DNA of 64,000 nucleotides from Neisseria perflava (GCF_002863305.2 NZ_CP136962.1:1984001-2048000); one strand, 5' to 3'; numbered from the stretch's first letter, positions 17,507-27,492 are shown. Translations and numbers: made by a program. Notes: generated by a model from the sequence alone, not told the origin.

Positions 17507-18313
17507 ATGAACCCCCAAGACAAACGCTGGCAGATTCACCGCCATCTCGCCCAAGACACCGACGAGCGCCTGCAGCTGGTCCGCAATGCACCCAAACGCA
17601 TCATGCTGATTGGTGCCGATGCCGACATCAGCCGCAGCCTGCTGGCCGCGCGTTATCCCGACGCCGTGTTTGAAGAATACGATCCGAATGCCGACTTTTT
17701 GAAAACCGCCGCCGCCGCGCGCAAAGGCGGTTTCTGGCAGAAGCTGACCGGTAAAACCATTCCGCAACATTGCCAAGCCCTGACTGCGCCGCTGCCTGAA
17801 GCATCCGCCGATATGCTGTGGGCCAACCTCAGCCTCAGCCGCGCCGACGATATTTTGCCGATATTAAAAAACTGGGCCGCCGCTTTGAAAACCGACGGAT
17901 TATTGTTTTTCACGCACTTTGGCCGCGACAGCCTGACTGAGCTGACAGGCCGTCTGAACCATGAAGGCATCGAATGCGAAGCGCCCACGCTGATTGATAT
18001 GCACGACTTGGGCGATATGCTCGCCGACAACGGCTTTTACGATCCGGTAACCGACACGGCCAAGCTTGAGTTGAGCTATAAAAAAGCCGGGACGTTTTGG
18101 CAGGACATGGAAACCTTGGGATTGTGGAATGCGTTGAAGTTCAGCAATCCGCAAGCGGCCAAGGAAGCTGTGGATAAGATTTTTGCCAACGAAGGCCGTC
18201 TGAACATCACGCTTGAAACCGTGTACGGCCATGCCGTGAAGAAATTGGTGTTGCCGCAAGGGGAGAACGTGGTGCAGTTTTTCCCGAAAAAACAGATGCA
18301 GGCCGGAAGCTGA
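17507..18313 (+). CDS. bioC: BioC-like malonyl-ACP O-methyltransferase
   Basis: A 268-residue class I SAM methyltransferase-like protein. The likely SAM loop is RIMLIGADADISRSLLAARYP (residues about 26-46). Later come MLWANLSLSRADDI and LKTDGLLFFTHFGRDSLTEL, which fit the BioC family, where W-x-N-L and the 'FTTFG'-like strand recur. BioC methylates malonyl-ACP so that fatty-acid synthase can build pimelate. Placement near bioH supports the role, with the island between them. The glycine-rich SAM motif is weak (GADAD), so this is a moderate-confidence call. Confidence 0.75.
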   Translation: MNPQDKRWQIHRHLAQDTDERLQLVRNAPKRIMLIGADADISRSLLAARYPDAVFEEYDPNADFLKTAAAARKGGFWQKLTGKTIPQHCQALTAPLPEASADMLWANLSLSRADDILPILKNWAAALKTDGLLFFTHFGRDSLTELTGRLNHEGIECEAPTLIDMHDLGDMLADNGFYDPVTDTAKLELSYKKAGTFWQDMETLGLWNALKFSNPQAAKEAVDKIFANEGRLNITLETVYGHAVKKLVLPQGENVVQFFPKKQMQAGS

Positions 18314-18339
18314 GGCTGCTTGGGGGTTTGAATGCAAAA

Positions 18340-18364
18340 AGGCCGTCTGAAGTTTCAGACGGCC
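18340..18364. terminator. Inverted DUS pair between bioC and bolA
   Basis: A tight pair with almost no loop lies between convergent genes, with A-runs before and T-runs after, so it can stop transcription from both sides. Confidence 0.85.
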
Positions 18365-18381
18365 TTTTGCTTGATTCCGAA

Positions 18382-18630
18382 TTAAGCCTGTTTGGCCGCC
18401 CATTCGGCCGGCGTGGCGGCAACGGAAATCGACAGCGCGTGCAATTCGTTGCTTTCGAGTTGCGGCTTGAGGCCGTCTTTAATCAGGCGGTGGCGGGCGA
18501 GGCGGGCTTTGCCTTCAAAGGAAGAGGAAACGATTACGGCGAAGAAGTGATGGCCGTCGCCTTCGACTTCGACGTGTTCGCAAGGGGTAACGCCTTCAAT
18601 CAGGGTTTTGACTTGTTCGGGTAAAAGCAT
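18382..18630 (-). CDS. BolA family protein (IbaG-like)
   Basis: An 82-residue protein of the BolA fold with the conserved VEGDGHHFFAVIVSSSFEG and the ARHRLIKDGL helix. BolA proteins pair with monothiol glutaredoxins to bind or pass on Fe-S clusters. The short form without the long C-terminal loop is closest to E. coli IbaG/YrbA. It stands alone between two DUS pairs. Confidence 0.85.
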   Translation of the reverse strand: MLLPEQVKTLIEGVTPCEHVEVEGDGHHFFAVIVSSSFEGKARLARHRLIKDGLKPQLESNELHALSISVAATPAEWAAKQA

Positions 18631-18692
18631 GAGGGTTCCTTGGGAAATGGTTTGTTTGTAAAACAGGCATTATACCGAATCTTGATAAAAAC

Positions 18693-18732
18693 AGGCCGTC
18701 TGAAACCTGAAAAACAGGGTTTCAGACGGCCT
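18693..18732. terminator. Inverted DUS pair downstream of the FKBP gene
   Basis: Extended arms (AGGCCGTCTGAAACCTG and complement) with a short A-rich loop, 24 bases past the FKBP stop codon. Confidence 0.8.
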
Positions 18733-18755
18733 CGGCCTTTGGAAGCGTCAAATGC

Positions 18756-19082
18756 TTATTCGTACACTTTCAGCAGCTCGACTTCAAAAATCAAAGTCGC
18801 GTGCGGAGGAATCACGCCGCCGGCACCGTGTGCGCCGTAGCCCATTTCGGAAGGAATGGTCAACTTGCGTTTGCCGCCTTCTTTCATGCCGCCGAAGCCT
18901 TCGTCCCAACCTTTAATCACTTGGCCGACGCCCAGGGTGATGGTCAGCGGTTGACGGCGGTCGAGGCTGGAGTCGAATTTGGTACCGTCTTCCAGCCAAC
19001 CGGTGTAATGTACGGTGATTTCTTTGCCTTTGACGGCTTCTTTGCCGTGGCCTTCTTGCAAGTCTTCAATAATCAGGCTCAT
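18756..19082 (-). CDS. fkbP: FKBP-type peptidyl-prolyl cis-trans isomerase
   Basis: A 108-residue single-domain FKBP with no signal peptide, so cytoplasmic. The rapamycin/FK506-pocket residues are present: [28 protein letters not shown], and [22 protein letters not shown]. It isomerises X-Pro bonds to speed protein folding. It closely resembles the small cytosolic FKBP known from N. meningitidis. Confidence 0.95.
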   Translation of the reverse strand: MSLIIEDLQEGHGKEAVKGKEITVHYTGWLEDGTKFDSSLDRRQPLTITLGVGQVIKGWDEGFGGMKEGGKRKLTIPSEMGYGAHGAGGVIPPHATLIFEVELLKVYE

Positions 19083-19176
19083 GATGTTCCTTTCGGATGT
19101 ATGGTGAAAATCGGCTCAAGATTACCATATTGTGCGCAATCGTGAAACAAAGCCGCCCATATGGCCGGCAACAAAA

Positions 19177-19207
19177 AGGCCGTCTGAAACGGATTTTCAG
19201 ACGGCCT
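19177..19207. terminator. Inverted DUS pair downstream of ccp
   Basis: An AG-DUS and its complement with a 7-base loop, 17 bases past the ccp stop codon. Confidence 0.8.
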
Positions 19208-19223
19208 TGTTTTATGCTAACCC

Positions 19224-20399
19224 TTATTTGTTGTCAGGTTGGGATTTGACATCGTGGGAGACGGGCAGCTCAGGCATGGTTCGGGCAGACTCCGGAACAT
19301 TGCCGGAGAGGGCTTTCAAGAAGGCAACGATGTTTTCAGTGTCTTCCGGAGCCAAGGTTTTACCCAATTGTGCTTTCGCCATGATGTTGACGGCTTTATC
19401 CAGTTCCCAAACGCTGCCGTTGTGGAAGTATGGGTAGGTGCGTTCGACGTTTCTCAAGCCGGGAACGCGGAAGAAGAATTCGTCTTCGGCTTTTTTGGTT
19501 ACGTCCGCACGGCCTTTGTCGTGTTTAGGATCGTCGATGTGTTTCCAGTAAGGACCGTCCACCAAGCCGAATTTTTGGAACATGGTACCACCCAAGTTGA
19601 CACCGTTGTGACAAGCGATACAGCCGTTGTCCATAAATGCGCGTACGCCTTTGCGTTCTTGTTCGCTCAGGGCAGATACGTTGCCTTTCAGGTAGTCGTC
19701 CCAACGGGTCGGGGTCAGCAGGGTACGTTCAAACGCGCCCAATGCGGTGGTGATGTTTTTGAAGGAAACCGCGCCGTCTTCAGGGAATGCGGCTTTGAAT
19801 TTCTCTTGGTATTCAGGAATACCGGCGATTTTGGCAACAGCATCGGCCTCGGTCGCGTTGGCCATTTCAACCGGGTTGAGCAATGGGCCGCCGGCTTGTT
19901 CTTCCACATCGGCTGCACGGCCGTCCCAGAATTGGCTGCCTAACAAGGCGGCATTCAGAGCAGTTGGGGAGTTACGGCCACCGAATTGGCTTTTGTGGCC
20001 CGCGCTGGTCGGCATGTTGTCTACGCCGGCAGTTGCCAAATTGTGGCAAGAGTTACAGCTGACGGTGTTGCCTTTGGACAGGCGGTTTTCGTATCAAAGT
20101 TGTTGGCCGAGTTTGACCTGTTCTTCAGTAAACGGACGAACTTTTTGCATTTCGGCTAAGTCAGGCAAAGGTTTGAACGTAGCTTGCGCGCGTTCCAACA
20201 GGGCTTTGTCTTCGGCAGAAATATCGGCGGAATTTTGAGGGGCCGAAACGGCGGCGGTGCTTGCGGCAGTATCGGCAGCGCTCGCGGCAGAAGCTGCTTG
20301 AGGGGTTTCGGTTGTTTGAGCCGTTTTCTCGCCGCAGGCGGTCAGCGCGGCAGAAACGGCCAAAGCCAAAGCGATTTGGTGGAGTTTTAAACGTGGCAT
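19224..20399 (-). pseudogene. ccp: Cytochrome c peroxidase, interrupted by a single in-frame stop
   Basis: Read across one stop codon this encodes a 391-residue di-haem periplasmic peroxidase that would reduce H2O2 with electrons from c-type cytochromes. It has a lipoprotein signal (LTAC), an Ala/Thr/Ser-rich linker, and haem sites CNSCH and CIACH. Codon 102 is TGA (20094-20096) in the context KLGQQL-stop-YENRLSKG, where homologues have Trp (TGG). The rest of the frame is intact with no frameshift, so the mutation is recent or a base-call error. If real, it leaves a 101-residue exported stub and no haem. A FNR-like site lies upstream. Confidence 0.9.
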
Positions 20400-20501
20400 A
20401 GGAGGGTTCCTTTGTTATGCGTTTGTTATGTCATGGATTGCTGATTGCACCAGCAATATGCCAACTATAAAAGATAAGGCGGTTTTAATTTTTGTTGTAA
20501 A

Positions 20502-20515
20502 TCAACCTTTTAAAT
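20502..20515 (-). promoter_or_regulatory. FNR-like box upstream of ccp
   Basis: TTGTTGTAAATCAA matches the FNR consensus TTGAT-N4-ATCAA with one mismatch. It lies about 105 bases before the ccp start, which fits oxygen-limited activation known for neisserial ccp. A TATCTT at about 20472-20477 on the minus strand could be the -10 element for a site centred at -41.5. This is a motif match only. Confidence 0.4.
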
Positions 20516-20601
20516 TTGATAAATTTTGAAAATATAACCGATAGAGAATTTTATACTATGAAACTTTTTTATTGTTTTTTTACAATTAGTTAATGTTTTT
20601 A

Positions 20602-20634
20602 AGGCCGTCTGAAAAAACAAAATTCAGACGGCCT
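20602..20634. terminator. Inverted DUS pair in the ccp-efeU interval
   Basis: A DUS pair with loop AAAAACAAA in a 380-base gene-free stretch (20400-20780). It lies between two divergent promoters, so it may act mainly as an uptake site or insulator. Confidence 0.7.
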
Positions 20635-20678
20635 TTTAGTTTTTATTGATTACGTTCGTTATTTTATTTTAAAAAATC

Positions 20679-20700
20679 TTAATAATTATAGGATTATTAA
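20679..20700 (+). promoter_or_regulatory. Possible Fur operator upstream of efeU
   Basis: Perfect 8-base arms TTAATAAT and ATTATTAA flank TATAGG, inside a very A+T-rich region about 80 bases before efeU. The spacing and A/T pattern resemble Fur boxes, which would link the iron-uptake operon to iron status. Not a full consensus match. Confidence 0.4.
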
Positions 20701-20780
20701 AAAATGAAAATAATTTGCGTTATTAAGCGTAAAGCGTTATAAATGCGTTAACAAATGAATGTTTCACTTTAGAGTTTTTT

Positions 20781-21614
20781 ATGCTGATTGCTTTTTTGAT
20801 TATGCTGCGCGAGGGCATCGAAGCCGCCCTGATCGTCGGCATTGTTGCCAGTTTTTTAAAACAGTCGGGACACAGCGAGCTGATGCCGAAGGTTTGGCTG
20901 GGCGTGTTTTTGGCTGCGGCCATGTGTTTGGGTATCGGTTACGGCATTCATTCCGTTACGGGCGAGATTCCGCAAAAAGAACAGGAATTGGTGGTCGGCG
21001 TCATCGGCCTGGTGGCCGTGGCGATGCTGACGTACATGATTTTGTGGATGAAGAAGGCCGCGCGTTCGATGAAACAGCATCTTCAGGATTCTGTTCAGAC
21101 GGCCTTGAACCACGGCAGCGGCCAGGGCTGGGCCTTGGTCGGCATGGCGTTTTTGGCCGTGGCGCGCGAAGGTTTGGAAAGCGTGTTTTTCCTGCTTGCC
21201 GTGTTCCAGCAAAGCCCGACGTGGTCTATGCCGATAGGCGCGGTATTGGGGCTGCTGGCGGCGGTTGTCATCGGTACGCTGATTTATCAGGGCGGTATGC
21301 GCCTGAACTTGGCGAAGTTTTTCCGTTGGACGGGCGCGTTTTTGATTGTGGTGGCGGCCGGTCTGTTGGCCGGTTCGTTTCGTGCGCTGCATGAGGCTGG
21401 CGTATGGAATGCGATGCAGGACATCGCTTTCGACACCTCGAAATATTTGCATGAAGACAGCCCTTTAGGCGTGCTGCTCGGCGGTTTCTTCGGCTATACC
21501 GACCATCCGACCGAAGGCGAAGTCCTGATTTGGCTGCTGTATCTGGTTCCCGTCATGATTTGGTTTTTGCGCGGCAGCGCTCCGGCAAAAACGTTAACTA
21601 AATTAACTAAATAA
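20781..21614 (+). CDS. efeU: FTR1-family iron permease of the Efe system
   Basis: A 277-residue inner-membrane protein with about seven hydrophobic segments. Both iron-binding REGxE motifs are present: REGIE (10-14) and REGLE (about 131-135). EfeU moves ferric iron into the cytoplasm, using iron delivered by EfeO and EfeB. The three genes follow in order with gaps of 12 and 134 bases. The ribosome-binding site is weak. No frameshift is seen, unlike the known efeU disruption in E. coli K-12. Confidence 0.93.
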   Translation: MLIAFLIMLREGIEAALIVGIVASFLKQSGHSELMPKVWLGVFLAAAMCLGIGYGIHSVTGEIPQKEQELVVGVIGLVAVAMLTYMILWMKKAARSMKQHLQDSVQTALNHGSGQGWALVGMAFLAVAREGLESVFFLLAVFQQSPTWSMPIGAVLGLLAAVVIGTLIYQGGMRLNLAKFFRWTGAFLIVVAAGLLAGSFRALHEAGVWNAMQDIAFDTSKYLHEDSPLGVLLGGFFGYTDHPTEGEVLIWLLYLVPVMIWFLRGSAPAKTLTKLTK

Positions 21615-22793
<1,179 letters not shown>

Positions 22794-22804
22794 GATAACG
22801 TGTT

Positions 22805-22840
22805 TTCAGACGGCCTTTGGATATTGAAAGGCCGTCTGAA
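22805..22840. terminator. Inverted DUS pair between efeO and efeB
   Basis: Here the arms are in reverse order (TTCAGACGGCCT first). The stem would be weaker as a terminator because no T-run follows, so read-through into efeB is likely. Confidence 0.6.
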
Positions 22841-22927
22841 TCTTATTGTCGCCCACACAAATATGCTTGAAAACCGACCTTACTTCACACGATTGCAATC
22901 TTTCCGTTCCCTGCCAAGGAGCAGACC

Positions 22928-24193
22928 ATGAGCCAAAACAAACAACCGGCACAACCCGAAAAACGAACCCTTTTCAAAACTGCCCTTGCTGCCGGCGCCA
23001 TCGGCGTTGCCGGTTATTTTGCCGGTAAAAAACAAGGCGAAGCCGCCGCCGAGACCCAAAACAACCAACATTCCGAGCTGGCCTATCCGTGTTATGGCGA
23101 GCATCAGGCAGGTATCGTCACGCCACACCAGCTCTTCGGCATCATGTGTGCCTTTGACGTTACCGCCAAAGACGCCAAACAACTTGAAAACCTGTTCCGC
23201 GCCCTGACCGCCCGTATCGAATTCCTCACCCAAGGCGGCGAATACCAAGACGGCGACGACAAACTCCCGCCTGCTGGCAGCGGCATCCTCGGCAAACAAT
23301 TCCGCCCCGACGGGCTGACGGTTACCGTCGGCGTCGGCAGCAGCCTTTTTGACGACCGCTTCGGCCTCAAAGACAAAAAGCCGAAACACCTACAAGAAAT
23401 GCGCGACTTCCCCAACGACAAACTCCAAAAATCTTGGTGCGACGGCGACCTCAGCCTGCAAATTTGCGCATTCTCCCCCGAAACCTGCCAAGCCGCCCTG
23501 CGCGATATCATCAAAAACACCGCCCAGTTTGCCGTCATCCGCTGGAGCATAGACGGTTGGCTCCCTAAAGCCGAACCCGGCGCCATTGCCGCGCGCAATC
23601 TTTTAGGTTTCCGCGACGGCTCAGGCAATCCCAAAGTCGAAGATCCCAAAGTCGCCGATCAAGTCCTGTGGACGGGCGTTGCCGCCAACAGCTTGGACGA
23701 ACCGGCATGGGCGAAAAACGGCAGCTATCAGGCCGTCCGCCTCATCCGCCACTTTGTCGAGTTTTGGGACCGCACCCCGATGCAGGAACAAACCGATATT
23801 TTCGGCCGGCGCAAATACAGCGGCGCGCCCATGGACGGTAAAAAAGAAGGCGACACCGCCGATTTCGCCAAAGACCCCGACGGCAAAATCACGCCCAAAG
23901 ACAGCCATATGCGCCTTGCCAATCCGCGCGATCCGGAGTTCATGAAAAAACACCTGCTCTACCGCCGCGCCTTCAACTACTCGCGCGGCCTCGCCGCCAA
24001 CGGCCAGCTCGATGTCGGCTTGGTGTTCATCTGCTATCAGGCCAACCTTGCCGACGGCTTCATCTTCGTGCAAAACCTGCTCAACGGCGAACCGCTGGAG
24101 GAATACATCAGCCCGTTTGGCGGCGGCTATTTCTTCGTCCTGCCGGGTGTCGAAAAAGGCAGCTTCCTCGGCAAAGAGCTTTTGGGCGTATAA
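22928..24193 (+). CDS. efeB: Deferrochelatase/DyP-type peroxidase EfeB
   Basis: A 421-residue haem peroxidase of the DyP family. The N-terminus is Tat-like, KRTLFKTALAAGAIGVAGYFAG, but with KR where RR is usual. The DyP GxxDG motif is GFRDGSGNP (about residues 229-237), and LIRHFVEFWDRTP holds the proximal His and a conserved Arg. EfeB oxidises iron or pulls it from haem in the periplasm for EfeU. It is the third gene of efeUOB, separated from efeO by a DUS pair. Confidence 0.92.
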   Translation: MSQNKQPAQPEKRTLFKTALAAGAIGVAGYFAGKKQGEAAAETQNNQHSELAYPCYGEHQAGIVTPHQLFGIMCAFDVTAKDAKQLENLFRALTARIEFLTQGGEYQDGDDKLPPAGSGILGKQFRPDGLTVTVGVGSSLFDDRFGLKDKKPKHLQEMRDFPNDKLQKSWCDGDLSLQICAFSPETCQAALRDIIKNTAQFAVIRWSIDGWLPKAEPGAIAARNLLGFRDGSGNPKVEDPKVADQVLWTGVAANSLDEPAWAKNGSYQAVRLIRHFVEFWDRTPMQEQTDIFGRRKYSGAPMDGKKEGDTADFAKDPDGKITPKDSHMRLANPRDPEFMKKHLLYRRAFNYSRGLAANGQLDVGLVFICYQANLADGFIFVQNLLNGEPLEEYISPFGGGYFFVLPGVEKGSFLGKELLGV

Positions 24194-24224
24194 ATCCGCT
24201 GATGGTTTGAATAGATAAATAAAA

Positions 24225-24263
24225 AGGCCGTCTGAAACCTGATTTCCAGATTTCAGACGGCCT
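24225..24263. terminator. Inverted DUS pair between efeB and pncC
   Basis: A pair between convergent genes, extended by GAAACCTGA-like arms. Both genes can end here. Confidence 0.85.
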
Positions 24264-24275
24264 GTGTTTTTTCTA

Positions 24276-24743
24276 TCAAACCAAATGTTCCGCCAAGAAA
24301 GCCAATGCGTATTCGACGGCTTGCGCCCTTACTGCTTCGCGATCGCCTGTGAAAAGCGCGGTTTGCTCAAACGAGCCTTCGGGCGTGGCCAGGCCGAACC
24401 AGACTGTGCCGACCGGTTTGGCCGCGCTGCCGCCGCCAGGGCCGGCGATGCCGGAAATACTCAAGGCGTAATCCGCTTGCGCGACGGCTTTTGCGCCGCG
24501 AGCCATTTCATAGACGGTCTCGCGGCTAACCGCGCCGTGTTTCAGCAAGGTGTCGGGCATGACGCCGAGGCGGTCTTGTTTGGCTTGGTTGCTGTATGTG
24601 ACGAAGCTTTGGTGAAACCACTGCGAGCTGCCGGGAATGGAAGTCAGCGCACCTGCAAGCAGGCCGCCGGTGCAGGACTCGGCGCAGGTAACGGTTTGGC
24701 GGCGGCTGGTCAGGTGTTCGGCGATGGTTTGCAGGTGGGACAT
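24276..24743 (-). CDS. pncC: Nicotinamide-nucleotide amidohydrolase (CinA C-terminal domain)
   Basis: A 155-residue stand-alone CinA-C domain. It converts NMN to nicotinate mononucleotide plus ammonia in NAD recycling. AESCTGGLLAG (residues 20-30) contains the catalytic Ser, and ISGIAGPGGG with KPVGTVWFGLA completes the site. The N-terminal CinA half is absent, as in E. coli PncC. Confidence 0.93.
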   Translation of the reverse strand: MSHLQTIAEHLTSRRQTVTCAESCTGGLLAGALTSIPGSSQWFHQSFVTYSNQAKQDRLGVMPDTLLKHGAVSRETVYEMARGAKAVAQADYALSISGIAGPGGGSAAKPVGTVWFGLATPEGSFEQTALFTGDREAVRAQAVEYALAFLAEHLV

Positions 24744-24819
24744 GGCGGCTCCTTAGGGGAAAGGGTAAAACCGGGCAGGCGCTTGGCCCGCCAGGTTTCA
24801 GACGGCCTGAAAGCTGAAA

Positions 24820-25665
24820 TTAGGCTTTCGGCTGGATGAGGTGGACATCGCATTGCGGGAACGGGATGTTGATGTTGGCGGCACGCAGGTTTTCAACCAC
24901 TTGTTCGTTCAGGGCGAATCGGAATGGGCCGAGATTTTCTTCTTGCGTCCACGCCCAAAGGGTAATTTCGATGGCACTGTCGCCAAGGTTGGTGATGTAG
25001 GCGACGGCTGGTTTGTCTTCGGTTTGGACGCACAGGGGATTTTCGGTCGCGGCACGCAATACGGCGTCTTTGGCAACTTTCAAATCACAGGCGTAATCGA
25101 CGCCGACCACGACTTGGGCGCGGCAGAGGGACAGGGAGGAGCGGTTGACGATGCTGTTGCTCATGACCACGCTGTTGGGCAGGATGATTTCTTCGTTGTC
25201 GGGTGTGCTCAATGAGGTCTGCACCATTTTGATTTCGCGGACGAAGCCTTCAAGGCCGTTGACTTTGATGTAATCGCCGACTTGAAACGGACGGAAGAGG
25301 ATAATCAGCGCACCGGCGGCAAAGTTGGACAGTTGGTCTTTCAAAGACAAAGCCACGGCCAAGCCTGCGCCACCGATCAAGGCGGTCACGGAAGTGGTCG
25401 GGATACCGAGTTTGCCCAGTGCGGCGATGATGACGAGGATCAGCAGGCCGATATTGGCGACGTTGCCGAGGAAACTGACCAGCGTTTTATCGACTTTGGC
25501 GCGTGTCAGCGCGGCTTTCATCAGTGTTACTAAGCGCGTGGCGATCCAGCGGCCGATAAAGAAGATGGCCAAGGCGGCCAGCAGGTTCATGCCGAAAGAC
25601 ATGCCGGTTTGGGCGAGTTGTTCCCAGCCGGAGAAGGAGGAGAGGACTTGAAGATCGAAATTCAT
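24820..25665 (-). CDS. mscS: Small-conductance mechanosensitive channel MscS
   Basis: A 281-residue protein with three N-terminal membrane segments (about 20-45, 60-85, 88-115). The pore helix is glycine/alanine-patterned (IGGAGLAVALSLKDQLSNFAAGALIILFRPF). The cytoplasmic beta/alpha cage follows (GFVREIKMVQTSLSTPDNEEIILPNS). Such channels open under membrane tension and release solutes on hypo-osmotic shock. The gene is monocistronic, with a DUS pair upstream belonging to thiB. Confidence 0.93.
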   Translation of the reverse strand: MNFDLQVLSSFSGWEQLAQTGMSFGMNLLAALAIFFIGRWIATRLVTLMKAALTRAKVDKTLVSFLGNVANIGLLILVIIAALGKLGIPTTSVTALIGGAGLAVALSLKDQLSNFAAGALIILFRPFQVGDYIKVNGLEGFVREIKMVQTSLSTPDNEEIILPNSVVMSNSIVNRSSLSLCRAQVVVGVDYACDLKVAKDAVLRAATENPLCVQTEDKPAVAYITNLGDSAIEITLWAWTQEENLGPFRFALNEQVVENLRAANINIPFPQCDVHLIQPKA

Positions 25666-25710
25666 AATTGTGTGTGCGTGTGAAGTTGTTTAAAAGGTCA
25701 TTGTAAAACA

Positions 25711-25752
25711 AGGCCGTCTGAAAAACTAATGATTTGGTTTTTCAGACGGCCT
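25711..25752. terminator. Inverted DUS pair downstream of thiB
   Basis: Arms AGGCCGTCTGAAAAAC and complement, 27 bases past the thiB stop codon and upstream of mscS. Confidence 0.8.
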
Positions 25753-25778
25753 TTAATCTTTTTTAAATCTTTTTCAGC

Positions 25779-26780
25779 TTAACGTAAAACGGTTTTGCTC
25801 CAACGGCTCACCCATTGTTTTTGTTTGGTGTTGATGTCGGCGCGGTTGGGGGAATCGCTGTGTTTCGGGGTTTGGGCAAACTCGAATACTTTGGGCAGCG
25901 GCGTGTTTTTGACTGCCGGATAGACCCACATTTCGGCAGGCAGGGCTTTTTGCACTTCACCGCTTTGCAGCCAGCTCACCAGTTTGGCCGCCAGTTCGGG
26001 TTGTTTTGCGCCTTTCAAAACGGCCGCGCCTTCAACTTGGCGGAATGTGCCGCCTTTGAGGAAGAGGTTGCCGGTGGGCGGGGTGCTGTATTTGCCTTTG
26101 GAGTAGTGGACTTCGGCCGCCGGGCTGGTGGCATAGCTGACCACGAGGGGATAGGCACCGCCGTTTTGGGTAAAGTCGGTGTAGTAGGCTTCGCTCCAGC
26201 CTTTGGCGACTTTCACGCCGTTTTGGCGCATTTGCGCCCACCATTTGAACGCGCCTTCTTCACCCATGCCGCCGATGTTGGCCAAGAGGAAGGAGAGGCC
26301 GGGCGAGGACGTGGCGGGAGACGGGGTCACCAGAAGGTTTTTATATTCCGGTTTGGTCAGGTCTTGCAGGGTTTGCGGCAGGGGCAGTTTTTTCTGTTCA
26401 AACCATTTTTTGTCGTAGTTGATGGCGACATAGGCGTAATCGACAGCCAGTGCATCGGGCAGGGAAGCGGTTACGGGCGCGGATTTGGGTTGGCTGGCGG
26501 CGAGGATGCCGGCGGCTTTGGCTTTGCCGATGTTGGCGTTGTCCAAACCGTAAACCGCATCGGCAATCGGGTTGGCTTTGCTCAAAATCAGCTTGTTGAG
26601 CATTTCGTTGCCGCTGCCTGCCTTGATGACGGACACTTTGGCATCGTTGGCTTTTTCAAATTGCGCAATGACGGATTGGGGCAGGCTGAAGGATTTGTGC
26701 ACGGCCAGACGCACTTCGGTTTGGGCGTACAGGTTTGCCGAGGCCAGCAACAGGGCCAAGACGGACAATTTCAGTTTCAT
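25779..26780 (-). CDS. thiB: Thiamine ABC transporter periplasmic binding protein
   Basis: A 333-residue exported protein with a signal peptide ending at LYAQ. It resembles ThiB/TbpA: the stretch DAVYGLDNANIG, the ligand-site KGWSEAY, LVVSYATSPAAEV and the C-terminal QWVSRWSKTVLR all have counterparts in E. coli ThiB. It captures thiamine or its phosphates for the ThiPQ importer. Those partner genes are not adjacent, so the permease must be encoded elsewhere. No TPP riboswitch fits in the 64-base leader. Confidence 0.85.
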   Translation of the reverse strand: MKLKLSVLALLLASANLYAQTEVRLAVHKSFSLPQSVIAQFEKANDAKVSVIKAGSGNEMLNKLILSKANPIADAVYGLDNANIGKAKAAGILAASQPKSAPVTASLPDALAVDYAYVAINYDKKWFEQKKLPLPQTLQDLTKPEYKNLLVTPSPATSSPGLSFLLANIGGMGEEGAFKWWAQMRQNGVKVAKGWSEAYYTDFTQNGGAYPLVVSYATSPAAEVHYSKGKYSTPPTGNLFLKGGTFRQVEGAAVLKGAKQPELAAKLVSWLQSGEVQKALPAEMWVYPAVKNTPLPKVFEFAQTPKHSDSPNRADINTKQKQWVSRWSKTVLR

Positions 26781-26844
26781 TCTCTTTCCTTTGTACGGGT
26801 AAAATACGAAATATCATAACAAAATCTGCATATCAAGGCACGAT

Positions 26845-27492
26845 ATGAATCATTCCCCCGTTTGGCTGTTTGACCTCGACAACACTTTGCACAATGCCGA
26901 AGCCGGCATTTTCTACATCATCAACCGCGCCATGACCGAATACATGGCAGGCCGTCTGAAACTTTCTGAAGAAGCCGCCTCCCAACTGCGCCAAGATTAT
27001 TGGCACCGATACGGCGCGACGCTTGCCGGTTTGCAAATCCATCATCCCGAAGTCGATATCGATGAATTTTTGCGTGAAAGTCACCCCCTTAAGCAAATTT
27101 TGGCAAAGGTGGAGGGTATGGATGGAACTGATGACGTTTTAGGCCGTCTGAAAGGGCGAAAAGCCGTATTTTCCAACGGACCTTCGTTTTATGTCCGCGC
27201 ATTGGTTGAAGCGTTGGGCTTGGAAGCGCATTTTGACGGCTTGTTCGGCACGGACGACTTCGGCCTGCTCTACAAACCCAATCCGCAGGCCTATCTCAAC
27301 GTCTGCCGCCTGTTGGGCGTCAAACCCGAACAGTGCGTTATGGTGGACGACAGCGCCGACAATCTGCACCAAGCCAAAGCCTTGGGCATGAAGACCGTTT
27401 GGTACGGCGAAAAAGCCCATCCGTTGCCATTTGCCGACGGCATAGCGAAAGATATGCAGGGTTTGCTTGAATTTTGCACAAAACTGCCGTGA
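26845..27492 (+). CDS. HAD-superfamily pyrimidine 5'-nucleotidase-like hydrolase
   Basis: A 215-residue HAD hydrolase. Motif I is FDLDNTLH (nucleophile Asp and general acid Asp), motif II is FSNGP, the Lys motif is LYKPNPQAY, and motif III is MVDDSADNL. The helical cap and overall form match the yeast SDT1/SSM1 and bacterial pyrimidine nucleotidase group, so it probably dephosphorylates UMP/CMP-like compounds. Exact substrate is uncertain. It diverges from thiB. Confidence 0.85.
   Translation: MNHSPVWLFDLDNTLHNAEAGIFYIINRAMTEYMAGRLKLSEEAASQLRQDYWHRYGATLAGLQIHHPEVDIDEFLRESHPLKQILAKVEGMDGTDDVLGRLKGRKAVFSNGPSFYVRALVEALGLEAHFDGLFGTDDFGLLYKPNPQAYLNVCRLLGVKPEQCVMVDDSADNLHQAKALGMKTVWYGEKAHPLPFADGIAKDMQGLLEFCTKLP

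Noticed and set aside
26781..26844. TPP riboswitch ahead of thiB
   Set aside because: Only 64 bases separate the divergent genes and no CTGAGA-type thi-box is present.
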